Notes: a model not told the origin generated them from the sequence alone. Counted from the first letter of the stretch, positions 42,641 to 53,013 are shown. The stretch is 64,000 nucleotides of DNA from Prorocentrum cordatum (GCA_963575745.1 CAUYUJ010019624.1:61001-125000), one strand, 5' to 3'. Translations and numbers: made by a program.

Positions 42641-43500
42641 CCTGGTACACCGAATGGCGAGCAATCCAAAGAGGAACCAGAGCGTGGGCATCGGCGGTAG
42701 GGCGCATCTTTCGATCGCCGTCAGGACAGGGATGTGGTCAGAGCACTGGATGTTCAGTAATCTCCCTATCACCGATGTGTATCTGGTAAGGTCAGCCTGG
42801 AGAGCCGAGGGGATGTCGGAAGACATGCGATCAAGTCTTGGCGTCTGAGATATCACCTCATGCAGAATGTCACGAGGAGTGTCCGATTCTTGGTAAAACC
42901 CAACCCAGGGTCCGCACTTTCGGTGAAAAATTCCAGTGGGAGCCCGATCGTCATGACAGAGTCCGCTCCCGTTCCTCGAGAGTCGACCTTCATCGTCGCG
43001 CGCAAAGTTCCAACCCCCCACGAACATGTTGAAGCATTCCGACGCAAAAGGGAGAGCACCCAAGATGCAGGAGAGATCATAGGCGGACGAGGCAAGGATA
43101 TAACACGCATTAGGGAGGTGTACATTCGAGATCGTGAGCGAGCCGTCCTTATCTTCCACAATGAGAAGGGAACTCTGCTCTCTATCAGTGGTACATGCTC
43201 AAGTGTTTCAAAAAGTACAGCAAGGGACGGCGACATAGCTGTAATTACACCAGCAGTGTAGCTGTCATCGTTGAAGAAGGAGAAGCCAATGCAATAATTG
43301 CGGAGGTCATTCTGATGATGAGACACGACACATCTGTTACCTGAACATGCGTTTTCTTGTGCACAAGCAACTGAATAGCACTTGCAAGAACGGATGAACT
43401 TCCCCCATCGGTTGGAAGAGGTAGCGTATTTCGCAACCGTCACCGCACCATATCGCCCATGAGCATTCCACGTGACAGTGGACAACGGGGGAGGAGGAGA
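42640..43500 (-). pseudogene. LINE apurinic/apyrimidinic-type endonuclease
   Basis: Minus-strand pieces in order: STVTWNAHG (about 43480; the usual N-terminal 'WN-rG'), FIRSCKCYSVACAQEN (about 43390; the position of 'LQE-H'), FSFFNDDSYTAGVITAM (about 43290), SLTISNVHLPNACY (about 43140; the 'vH-P' box), FVGGWNFARDDEGR (about 43020; normally 'GGDFN', here W replaces D), SDHIPVLTAIERC (about 42730; the C-terminal SDH-PV box). This domain nicks the target to prime reverse transcription. The D-to-W change and frame breaks argue against activity. Confidence 0.85.
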
Positions 43501-43699
43501 GAATGGCATATTGTCGGACCCCGCATCCGTGGATATATTCCTAGGATTCATGCCACCACTACACGTAGCAGAGGCAACAGAATAACACATTGGCAAGAAA
43601 AGAGCAGCATCCCTGGCCTGCGCTTGCAAGCTCTCAGCAGTCCCTGGACCAGGTTCAGAGGATGGTTGACGGGTCGTTGGCCTCGGTGGTGGCCGTCGC

Positions 43700-44690
43700 A
43701 ATCGTCCGTCAGACCGGCTCATCGTTCAGCTTTCAGATGCGGCATCTCGCAAGGTTGGGATCGAAGGACCAGCCCGATAACTCGTTCCCTTTGATGTACA
43801 CCATCTCCCAGATCTCACCGGTGTCAGCGTCACCGTAGTGGTTGACCATGCCCTGGTATCCGTTGACATCGAGGCGCGTGGGGGACATCTCATGACCAGC
43901 TGCCACCAGCATGATTCACAGTTTGGCGTATATATTGCCTGCGCGCTGACGAACCCGAACATAAAGAGGCATGCCCCCGCGGCTTTTGATCTGCTGGCTG
44001 GCCTGCGTGCGAGGACCTGTCCACTTCGCGCTATCAGGAAAGGCTGCGACGATGTCCTGGAATCTCTTGGCCACCGGCTCACTGGAGAACCCAAGACTAT
44101 ACGATTTCGAAGTGCGATGGAAGGTGGGAGTGATCTGTCGAGCAAGATCATTAGGTAAAAGAGGAACGACAACCCTCTCATAGTGGAATCGACGTTCACG
44201 AGCGAATAGAATACGCGGGAACGTTCCAATCCACCGGCGGTTCTTGTTGAGCCTGTCTTTGTTCGAGTGGTCGATCCGCCTGGACTTGGAACGTGCTACA
44301 TCAGAGAAGGTTCTCGCCGATCCACCACCAGATGATGCAGTGGACGGAGTAAAAGACGAATGATGGAATGCTTTCAGCTTTTTGCTCTCCATCTCGGGAT
44401 TGGCCGCTGAATCGTCCGTCTCCTTGGTGGCCTTGTATTCGTCGGACAGAACTAAACCATGACCAAAGAGGATCCGTTCGAGGGGGTTGATTCTCGCATC
44501 GGTGGCCTGAATGGTCTCGTTGATCTTCTTCTCCATGCAGTTCATACTCACAGTGGTCTCAGAGCGGAGTTCCAGCATCTCCTCGGATTGAGTATTGATC
44601 AGCGCCGCCGTCTTCGCGTTGATGTCTTTGGCCTGCGACTCCAGCAACCTTTTGACACGAGACAGGAGGCTGTTCTCGGACTAGGAGGCT
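43700..44690 (-). pseudogene. LINE ORF1-like N-terminal part
   Basis: Minus strand: SENSLLSRVKRLLESQ (about 44680), a coiled-coil stretch (INTQSEEMLELRSETTVSM), a basic linker (RKSRRIDHSNKDRLNKNRRW) and an RRM-like region (VVVPLLPNDLARQITPTF; SLGFSSEPVAKRFQDIV; GGMPLYVRVRQRA). After a stop near 43917 the sequence goes on coherently (MLVAAGHEMSPTRLDVNG; GEIWEMVYIKGNELSGW) and in the same general direction as the endonuclease. It would bind RNA in the particle. An upstream in-frame stop removes the true start. Confidence 0.7.
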
Positions 44691-44856
44691 TCACACACCT
44701 CCGACAATGCCGCCCGAGCCCGCAAGAGGAGTGCAGGTCCGATGTCGGGGCAGCATCTGAGCTGCGCTAGCAAGGCCACAGCCCGAGCCAACACGCAATG
44801 GGGATGCCGAGGCTAATCTGGTTACCTCGCTACCTCGTAGTTTCACCCCGCTTGGC

Positions 44857-44877
44857 CTTGAACCATAATGGCTACGG
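44857..44877 (-). other. Spliced-leader relic at the LINE 5' end
   Basis: Minus strand CCGTAGCCATTATGGTTCAA+G: 19 of 21 positions match the dinoflagellate spliced leader. It is the last recognisable element sequence before the GAT tract (44878 on). The inserted copy was therefore made from a trans-spliced, capped RNA. Confidence 0.85.
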
Positions 44878-45117
44878 ATGATGAGCATGAGGAGGATGGG
44901 GATGATGAGGATGGTGATGATGACGATGAGGATGAGGATGATGATGATGATGATGCTGCAGATCATGATGATGACTATGACTGGCTATGACTATGGTGAT
45001 GATGCTGATGATGATGCTGATTACGACGATGATGATGATGCTGATGATGCTGATGATGATGGTGATGATGATGGTGGTGATGATGATGGTGATGATGATG
45101 GTGATGATGATGGTGAT
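44878..45117. repeat. GAT microsatellite, right flank
   Basis: Imperfect GAT/GAG/GGT triplets in the same orientation as the tract at 38884. It is followed by the minisatellite unit CTGGGCTGCATACCTACC. Confidence 0.9.
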
Positions 45118-45340
45118 GGGGCGGTCTGGGCTGCATACCTACCTTGGAGCTCAGCTGGGCTCTCCGGGGGGCTATAAAGGGGGGGCGGCCTGGGCCGCCC
45201 CAGGATGGCTTTGAGCCACGGGGAGGCCGTCTTAGGGCCAGGTCGGGCGTGTCCCCCTACAGGCGGAATGTGGACGAGAAGTAAAAAGTAGCAGACAAAT
45301 GTTCAACTATTATCAGAAATACTCAAACGGACGCCCTCCG
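45118..45340. repeat. CCCAGCTGGG-type unit and spacer
   Basis: One unit (TACCTTGGAGCTCAGCTGGG, GGGGGGCTATAAAGG) of the series at 38590-38883, then 120 bases of unique sequence. Confidence 0.75.
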
Positions 45341-45344
45341 ATGT

Positions 45345-45425
45345 TTTTTCCCAACCATCCTGTGGTGTTGGGTCCTCGTTTTGAAGAAACGGTTTCCGCG
45401 TCTCCTCCTCCTCCCGTGCCCCCCC
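45345..45425 (+). repeat. Leader element
   Basis: CCCAACCATCCTGTGGTGTTGGG (CCCAAC/GTTGGG arms), CCTCGTTTTGAAGAAACGG, then CTCC triplets. Inverted copy at 34862-34960; related copy at 25437. Confidence 0.8.
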
Positions 45426-46330
45426 CTGTGGGGTGTACCGCATGCGTCCGCCACACCCACTACGGCGTTTCGTGGCCCCATAGGGAGCTCCACCGAAGGC
45501 CCCGATGTGGTGTACCACATGCGTCCGCCACACCCAGTACGGCGTCTCGTGGCCCCTATAATGGGGGCTCCACCTAAGGCCCCAGTGGGGGTGTACCACG
45601 TGCGTCCGCCACACCCAGTACGGCGTTTCGTGGCCCCATAAAGGGGGGCTCCACCTAAGGCCCCACTGGGGGTGTACCACATGCGTCCGCCACACCCAGT
45701 ACGGCGTTTTGTGGTCCCATAGGGAGCTCCACCGAGGGCCCGAGTGGGGGTGGCCACGTGCGTCCCCCACACTCAATTTGGCAGTTCCACCCACCCAATA
45801 CAGCGTTTCGTTGCCCCATAGGAAGCTCCACCGAAACCCCCAGTGGGACCGTCCGCATGCGTCGCGCACACCCAATTTGGCATTTTCACCCACCCAGTAC
45901 AGCGTTTCGTGGGCCCATTCGAAGCTCCACCGAAACCCTCAATGGAACCGTCCGCATGCGTCCCACACACACACACCCAATTCGGCATTTTCACCCACCC
46001 AGTGAATCGTTTCGTGTCCCCATACGGAGCTTCACCGAAACCCCCAATGGGACCGTCCGCGTGCGCCCCGGAAACCCAATTTGGCATTTTCACACACCCA
46101 ATATAGCGTTTCGTGGCCCCATAGGGAGCTCCACCGAAGCCCCCAGTGGGACCGTCCGCATGCGTCCCACACACACACACTCAATTCGGCATTTTCATCT
46201 TCCCAGTGCAACGTTTCGTGGCCCCATAGGGAGCTCCACCGACGGCCCCAGTGCTGCCGCCCGCTTGCGTTCCCCCCCACCCAGTGCAGCGCTTCGTGGC
46301 CCCATAGGGACCTTCACCGAAGAAGATATT
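45426..46330. repeat. CGTTTCGTGGCCCCATAGG minisatellite
   Basis: About eleven units of 75-90 bases: CGTTTCGTGGCCCCATAGG, GAGCTCCACCGAA, GGGACCGTCCGCATGCGTC, CACACCCA. The first half (to about 45770) has CCACACCCAGTACGG; the second has CCCAATTTGGCATTTTCACC. The core is the reverse complement of the 31.4-32.3 kb minisatellite. Confidence 0.9.
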
Positions 46331-46680
46331 CTCACTTGCGGTACCCACAACTGCCTATGGTTGGGTCCTTCGCCAGGATAGTTTTCGGTTTTGAAATATT
46401 CCTCCTGTAGAAGGACACGCCCGACTTAGTCTGAGGGCCTAGGCTGGACATGAATGAACACATGCACCCCTGAGATCCGACGCTCCAGCAAACATTGGAG
46501 CAACCGGTTTTGGCTGTTTTCGGCCTCCGGGGCCCTCGCCGTGCTTTAGGAGCGTCAAAAAACGATTCAGGACGAAAAACTGGTCCCGTGGAAGTGGTCT
46601 GGACCTCCGGGGCCCACGCATCGGAAAAACTGGAGCAGCCGGATGTCTGGGTGGGCACTATATTTTTTCCTTGGGTGGCC
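46331..46680. other. Unique segment after the minisatellite
   Basis: GGTTGGGTCCTTCGCC (46359-46374) is the reverse complement of 30372-30387. The rest shows nothing recognisable. Confidence 0.55.
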
Positions 46681-47000
46681 AGCGCCTCTTGGAAACGGTT
46701 TTGGGGGCGTCTTGGGGCCTCTAGTTGCATGATGAGGGCATTTTGCGGGCTCCACAAGCTTCTGGGGGGCCTCCTTGGGGACTGCAGGCGTTTTCTGGGA
46801 TCATCTTGGAGCGGAGGGCGCGACATGTCAATTCGAGTTCACCGTCTTGGGCAAACTTGCGGCCTTGTTGGGCCGTCTGAAAGCCATGTTTGCCACCTCT
46901 TGAACCGTCTGGAAGCGTCTCGGGCCATCTTGAACCGTCTTCAGCCCCTCTTGGGCCGTCTTGGAACCCCCCCGAAGAGCCTGGAGCGCGCCAAGGCACA
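46680..47000. repeat. Short 10/11-base repeat field
   Basis: It leads into a PPR pair; spacing is looser than elsewhere. Confidence 0.7.
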
Positions 47001-47014
47001 CCTGGGCCGACCGT

Positions 47015-47228
47015 CATGAATACGTCGGGCTTCGACTTCGCCTCCTGCATGTCTGCGAGCAGCGACAAAGCCTGCTTCCACTGCGCGCCCTTCTTGCACG
47101 CGCTGATCCCAGCGGTGTAGCTGATGACGTCGGGCTCCAGCTTCACCTCCCACATCTCGATGAACAGCGCCAAGGCCCGCTGCCACTGCTCGCCCGTCCC
47201 GCACGCACTGATCCCAGCATTGTAGCTA
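47015..47228 (-). pseudogene. PPR repeat pair (divergent)
   Basis: YNAGISACGTGEQWQRAL... ending LEPDVIS, then YTAGISACKKGAQWKQAL... ending SKPDVFM. These two differ from each other and from the other pairs at many codons, unlike the recently copied ones, so they may be closer to a parent gene. Confidence 0.7.
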
Positions 47229-47257
47229 ACTAGGGCAGACCCGTGGACTCCGTCCAC
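47228..47257. repeat. HP1 site 17
   Basis: AACTAGGGCAGACCC, then GTGGAC TCC GTCCAC. A unique sequence follows (GACATCAGCTCGACGTGG). Confidence 0.85.
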
Positions 47258-47454
47258 GACATCAGCTCGACGTGGCCAGTTGAAGGCGCTCTCCACACCC
47301 TCCAGGACCTCCTGCTCTCCTGTGTTCCTCAGCTGCTGCTGCTGCTCGGAGGTCCTGCTGCTTCCTCCCCCTCCTCCTCCTCCTCCTCCGCCTCCTCCTC
47401 CTCCTCCTCCTCCTCCTCCTCTTCCACCTTCTTCTCCTCTTTCGCTGGATTCTC
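47258..47454. repeat. Unique segment with a CCT microsatellite
   Basis: The CCT run is at about 47367-47432. The minus strand before it reads SEQQQQLRNTGEQEVLEGV, protein-like and open into the PPR pair; it could be a true exon start. Confidence 0.6.
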
Positions 47455-48382
47455 CATGCCCTCGGTCGGCAATCGTCGATCCTACGACGACTCTCCCCAA
47501 CGGAGAAACATCGAAGGTCCTCGGAGCGTCCAACATTGTTCTTTTGTGCCTTCGATATGCCGGTCGCCTCTCGTCCGCTCCCCCCCTCCTGGAAGCAATT
47601 CTGAGGCCACGTAGGGCTTCGTGGGGGCCGTTTGGGGATCTCTTGGGGCGTTTTTGCCTGCGATATGCCTGTCGCCTCTCGTCCGCTCCCCTGGAGGGAT
47701 TCTGAAGCCACTGAAGGCTTCGTGGGGGCCGTTTCGGAGCCTCTTCGGCCTTCGTTTGGGCCTCCCGGGGGGGCTCTTAGGGCCCTCTCGGGCCGTCTTG
47801 GGTGCCTCTTGGGCCGTCTTGGGGCCGTCTGAGGCCCGCCTCGGCGCCTCTTGGGCTGTCGTTGGGCCGTCTTGGGCCGCTCCTGGGGTCGTCTTGGGTG
47901 CCTCTTGGGCCGTCTTGGGCGCCTCCTGGGGCCGTCCTGGGGCGACCGTCTGGGGGCCCTCCTGGCCCGTCTTGGGGCTCTCTTGGGGTCCTCTTCGGCC
48001 GTCTTGGAGCGGTCGGGGGGGCTTCTTGGGCCGTCTTGGAGCGTCGGGAAGCCGACGAGGCGAGGAGGCCGAAAACATCGAAAAACACAGTAGAAATCGA
48101 CGATTTCTGTCGCTCGGGGCCCTCTTGGGAGGCCTCTTGGGAGGCCTCTTCGGGCGTCTTGGACGCCTCTTGGGCCGCCTGGGGCGGACCTCGGGCGTCT
48201 TGGGCCCATCTTTAAGCGTGCCGGGGCTCTCCGGGGCCGTCTTGGGGGCTTCGGGGGGCCTTCTCGACATGTCCTGGGGCCTGCCTTGGCGGCCCGGGGC
48301 GGCCCGGGGCCAGCCCGGGGCGGTTTTGAGACATTGGAGCCTGCGCCCTTCTGGCACGCACGTGCTCCTGCAATGTAGTAGA
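47455..48382. repeat. Partial duplicate (copy C) of the 22.7-23.6 kb block
   Basis: From CCCTCGGTCGGCAATCGTCG to TGCAATGTAGTAGAGAC it matches 22667-23608 and 50347-51293, with small deletions (for example near 47690 and 47940). It ends at HP1. Confidence 0.9.
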
Positions 48383-48412
48383 GACTAGGGCTGACCCGTG
48401 GACTCCGTCCAC
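48383..48412. repeat. HP1 site 18
   Basis: GTGGAC TCC GTCCAC. Junction between copy C and copy B. Confidence 0.9.
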
Positions 48413-51293
48413 GACATCTTTCTGGAATGGTTCTCGGAGGAACGGCGCAAATTGTACCGAAAATCTACAAACACGGCGGCGGCTCGGGCGGCGGCAGCGA
48501 GACCGCGCCTTCGTGTCCGAGCTCTTGCAGCGCTTCAGCAGCTTGGCCCAGCGCACTGCTCGTTCACCCCCCTCCTATTGAGGACAGTTTCGAAGTCTCT
48601 CGGGGATGTGCGTCGAAGTCGAAGCCCATCTGAGGCGTCTCAGGAGCGCTCGGGGAAGGGCTCGGGAGGCCATCGGGGAAAGCCACCGAAAGCGCCGGGG
48701 AGGCTCGCAAGGATCTACAGGGAGGGCCCAAGAGAGCTTCAAGAAAATTTGAAATCCAGTGAACTCTTAAGAGAAACCGCTGTTGGGTCGGCCATCACCT
48801 CCGGGCGCGCCTTGATGGTGCGATCCAGTCGCATCACCGCCAACGGGAGGGTTTGTTCGCCATGTCCCATTCTGTTCGCCCAGAGGGTCTGTGGAGGCCT
48901 TCGGGCGAACAGAACGGGACAGGGCAAGGAATGGGGAAGACATGTCCGAATCTCCTGGGCCCCCCAGATGCTCATCCGAAGAATGCGGAGAGGTCCCAGG
49001 GTCATATCAATTGGCTGCTGTCCCAGGGGTCCGGTCTGCTTGGCCCGAAGAGTTTGCCAAGGCCCCTGGGGGAACAGAATGGCACAGCATATCGGGCAAA
49101 GGGGGGCGGTAGCTGGCCTGTCAGACCCGGCGTTCGTCTTCTGCCCAAGCGGCGCGGGGCCCACGGGCCCCAGGGTTGGCGTCCCGCTGGGATTCCTCTT
49201 GTTCGCCCACAGGGTTGGAGGAGGCCTCCAGGCGAACAGAATGGGGCAGGACAATGAATGTGGGAGACTTGTCGCAAGCTCCCAGCCCCCCCAAGTGTGC
49301 GCCCGAAGGGTGTGGGGCCGCGTTGGCTCCCTCAAAGGGCCGTCTTGGAGCCGTCTAGGCCCGTCTTGAGGGCGCCGTTTGCCCTGATGGGGCCGTCTTG
49401 GTTCGTCGTGGGCCCCTCATGGGCGCGTCCGTAGGCCGTCCTGGGCCCATCGGGGTCCTCTTGGCCCGTCTTGGGGCCTTCCTGGGCGGTTCCTCGGACC
49501 CTCCTGGGACTTTCTGGGGCCTCTTGGTGCATCGGACCGCCGAAACGGCGGGAAACGCAAAGGGTGTAACAGTAAACAATGGAGAATTAACGATTTTTGC
49601 CAGCTGGGACTCTCTTGCCATCTTGGCCCGTCTTGAGGCCCCGAACGGGCGCGTCCTTGGGCCGTCCTGGGCGCACCCTCCTGGGACCGTCTTGGAATCG
49701 TCTTGGGCCGTCTTGAGCGCGCCTTGGGCCGTCCTGGGCCGGTCTGGGGCCGTGTTGGCACCCTCGCGGCGAGGAAGCTCGGAGGCGGGCTCGAGGCCTC
49801 TTCGGGGCCATTTTGGAAGCTGTTGGGGCCTCTGTAGGGGCCTCGTTTGGGCTCCTTGGGAGCCTCCTGGGGCCTCTTCGGGGGATTCTTGGCGGCCCCT
49901 TGGGGCCTCTTGGGGGCCTGTTTGGGCCTCCTGGCGCCCTCTTGGGGCGGAAGGCTCGGATTTTCGGTCCGTGGTCCCCCTCTTGGCCCCCTCTTGGGCC
50001 TGTCTTCGGGCCCTCGTGGGCCGTCTTGAGCGTCTCTTGGGTCGTCTTGGGGCCCTCTTGGGCTGTCTTGGGGCGCTCTTGGAAACCTCTTGGGCCGTTC
50101 TGGGGCGCTCTTGGAGGCCTCTTGGGCCGTCTTCGAGCGTCGGAAAGCGGAAAAGGCGAGAAGGCCAAAATCCTTCCAAAACCGTCGTAAAGCGGACGAT
50201 TTTGAGGCCCAAAACCGTCCAAAACCTCCTGAGGCGGTCCCCTCGTCCGCCCCCCTCGCTTCGAAGCAGTTTTTAAGCCCCGTGGCACCTCTTGGGGATC
50301 TCTTTTGGGCTCCTGGGGGCCTCTTGGGCCTCCACTGGATTCGCTGCCCTCGGTCGGCAATCGTCGATCCTACGACGACTCTCCCCAACGGAGAAACATC
50401 GAAGGCCCTCGGAGCGTCCAACATTGTTCTTTTGTGCCTTCGATATGCCGGTCGCCTCTCGTCCGCTCCCCCCTTCCTGGAAGCAATTCTGAGGCCACTT
50501 AGGGCTTCGTGGGGGCCGTTAGGGGATCTCTTGGGGCGTTTTTGCCTGCGATATGCCTGTCGCCTCTCGTCCGCTCCCCCGCTCCTGGAGGGAAATCTGA
50601 AGGCACTGAAGGCTTCGTGGGGGCCGTTTCGGAACCTCTTCGGCCTTCTTTTGGGCCTCCCGGGGGAGCTCTTAGGGCCCTCTCGGGCCGTCTTGGGTGC
50701 CTCTTGGGCCGTCTTGGGGCCGTCTGAGACCCGCCTCGGCGCCTCTTGGGCTGTCTTGGGCCGTCTTGGGCCGCTCCTGGGGCCGTCTTGGGTGCCTCTT
50801 GGGCCGTCTTGGGCGCCTCCTGGGCCGTCCTGGGGCCGTCCTGGGGCGTCTTGGGACCGTCTGGGGGCCCCCTTGGCCCGTCTTGGGGCTTTCTTGGGGT
50901 CCTCTTCGGCCGTCTTGGAGCGGTCGGGGGGGCTTCTTGGGCCGTCTTGGAGCGTCGGGAAGCCGAAGAGGCGAGGAGGCCGAAAACATCGAAAAACACA
51001 GTAGGAATCGACGATTTCTGTCGCTTGGGGCCCTCTTGGGAGGTCTCTTGGGAGGCCTCTTCGGGCGTCTTGGACGCCTCTTGGGCCGCCTGGGGCGAAT
51101 CTCGGGCGTCTTGGTCTCATCTTTAAGCGTGCCGGGGCTCTCCGGGGCCGTCTTGGGGGCTTCTGGGGGCCCTCCCGACATGTCCTGGAGCCTGCCTGGG
51201 CGGCCAAGGGTGGCCCGGGGCCAGCCCGGGGCGGTTTTGAGACATTGGAGCCTGCGCCCTTCTGGCACGCACTGGGCCCTGCAATGTAGTAGA
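48413..51293. repeat. Duplicate block B (type ii module plus repeat field)
   Basis: Matches 20557-23606 at about 99% by eye. A deletion of about 182 bases (copy A 21604-21785 is missing at 49463) lies between short similar phrases. It ends at TGCAATGTAGTAGAGAC, exactly where the next HP1 would begin; here HP1 is replaced by AAATGTGTACCCGTGC. Confidence 0.9.
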
Positions 51294-51560
51294 GACAAAT
51301 GTGTACCCGTGCTTGCTGCCACTGGCGGAGATGGCCCAAAGTGGGCCCAAATGGCGTCGAACACCTGACCTATCATGATAGGGCAGGGGCGAGACCCGCC
51401 CAAACACCCCATGAAGCCCCAAAGATGGTCCGACATGATCGCTGATAGGAGCCAGAGATGGCCCAACGTTGACCGAAATAGCGTCGAACACCTGCCCTGT
51501 CATGATAAGGCAAGGTCGAGACCTGCCAAGAGATCTCTGGTGCCTGTTTCAAAAACCTCC
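51294..51560. repeat. CCTATCATGATAGG tandem pair
   Basis: Two units about 132 bases apart share GCGTCGAACACCTG, a palindromic phrase (CCTATCATGATAGG at 51369-51382; CCTGTCATGATAAGG in the second), GAGACC and GCC. No other copy in the window. Confidence 0.75.
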
Positions 51561-51699
51561 CGAAACTGTGATCCCCCCCCCGAGGCGAGGCGATTCTGGG
51601 CTACCAAAAGAGCGAAGCACGGCGTGGCCTCAAGAGGCCGCCCAGACCGACAAAAAAGGCGAGGGATTTTGGGCCAAATCCGGCAGGAAGGTGTTCGTG

Positions 51700-52930
51700 C
51701 CGTCTTCGGTGCTTCCTGGCCGCGATCTTCAGGCCTCTGGGGGTCGTTTAGGAGCCTCCCAGCGCTGCTTTTCGGCCTTCTGGGAGCCTCCTGGAAGCCT
51801 CCTGGGGCCCTCTGGGGATGTTTCGGGTGCCCCTTGGGCCGTGTGGAGGCGATCGGGAGCCATCTGGGGGTAGCCTGGGGCCGTCCTGGGCGTCTCTGGA
51901 GCAGTCTGGGCCGTCTGGGGGTCGTCTAGGGCCGTCCTGGGCCACTCTTGAAGCTGTCTTGGGTGCTCCGTGGGCCGCCAGGGGCGCCTCAAGAGCCGTC
52001 ATGAGGCTATCTTGGGCCCTTGTATGGCCGTCTTGGACGCTATGAAGCGGGCAAGCCCGAGAGCTGTGAACATGCGTTATTTCCAAAGGAAACGAAACGA
52101 TTTTTCGTTGTTCGGGCTTTCTTGGGGCTCGTCGTGGAGCGCACTTGGGCGTTTTGGGAAGCCTCTTGGGCTGTCTGGAGGCCGTGTGAGGCGTTGTCGG
52201 GGCCGTCTGGGAATTGCCTGGGGCCGGCTTGGGCATCTCTGTAGCAGTCTGGGCACCGTCTGGGGTTCGTCTTGGGCTGTCCCGGGCCACTCTTGAAGCT
52301 CTCTTGGGTGCCTCGTGGGCCGACAGGGGCGCCTCAGGAGCCGTCCTGGGGCTATCTTGGGACCCTGTATGGCCGTCTTGGACGCTATGAAGAGGGCAAG
52401 CCCAGGAGCTGCCAGAATGTAAGCTTTCCCTCAAAAATGAAACGTTTTTCAATGTTCGGGCTCTCTTGGGGCTCGTCGTGGAACCCACTTGGGTCATTTT
52501 GGAAGCCTCTTGGGCCGTCTGGAGGCCGTGTGAGGCGTTGTCGGGGCCGTCTGGGGGTTGTCTGGGGCCGCCTTGGGCGTCTCTGGAGCAGTCTAGGCAC
52601 CGTCTGGGGGTCGTGTTGGGCCGTCCGCGGCCGCTCTTGAGGCTGTCTTGGGTACACCGTGGGCCGACAGGGGCGCCTCAGGAGCCGTCCTGGGGCTATC
52701 TTGAGACCCCTACGGCCGTCTTGGACGCAATGAAGCGGGCAAGCCCAGGAACTGCCAAAATGTACGCGTTCCTTAGAAAATGAAGCGATTTTTCGTTGTT
52801 CGGGCTTTCTTGCGGCTCGTCGTGGAACCCACTTGGGTCGTTTTGGGAAGCCTCTTGGACCGTCTTCGGCCGTCTAGGGGCCATCTTGGGGCTCATCGGA
52901 ACGCTCAGGAACAGCCCCGGACTGCTGGAG
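51700..52930. repeat. 10/11-base repeat field with tandem blocks
   Basis: Blocks of about 350 bases ending in link motifs at 52070, 52415 and 52757. They are diverged duplicates of the 2640-3620 blocks. Confidence 0.85.
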
Positions 52931-53013
52931 GCGCGGCCGGGGGCCGTGAGCGCGGTGGGGGGTCACGCACGTTTGGCCACTTTCGCAGGCGCTTCGCCCA
53001 GCAGTGTAGTACA

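Larger units (their letters stand above)
38958..44877 (-). mobile_element. Non-LTR (LINE) retrotransposon, decayed, with a spliced-leader start
   Basis: Order on the minus strand: leader relic, ORF1-like part, apurinic endonuclease, reverse transcriptase, C-terminal region, GAT microsatellite. This is the standard plan of a non-LTR element. Several frameshifts and stops show it is no longer active, and a foreign segment (40126-40905) interrupts it. No LTRs, integrase or protease are seen. The host repeat on both sides belongs to one minisatellite, so both ends can be placed to within a few bases. The clade is uncertain; the NTD-type 'RPLPMGNTD' box resembles LINEs I remember from dinoflagellates. 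Confidence 0.85.

Noticed and set aside
45160-45180. CTATAAAGG as a TATA box.
   Set aside because: It is a one-base variant of the GGGGGGTATAAT part of the minisatellite; dinoflagellate promoters are not known to rely on TATA.
49417-51339. A 640-residue open frame on the minus strand (and similar ones at 21912-23585, 7975-9444, 16358-17446).
   Set aside because: They consist of PRRPKTA-type translation of the 10/11 repeat, which has no stop in several frames on both strands; overlapping frames are equally long.
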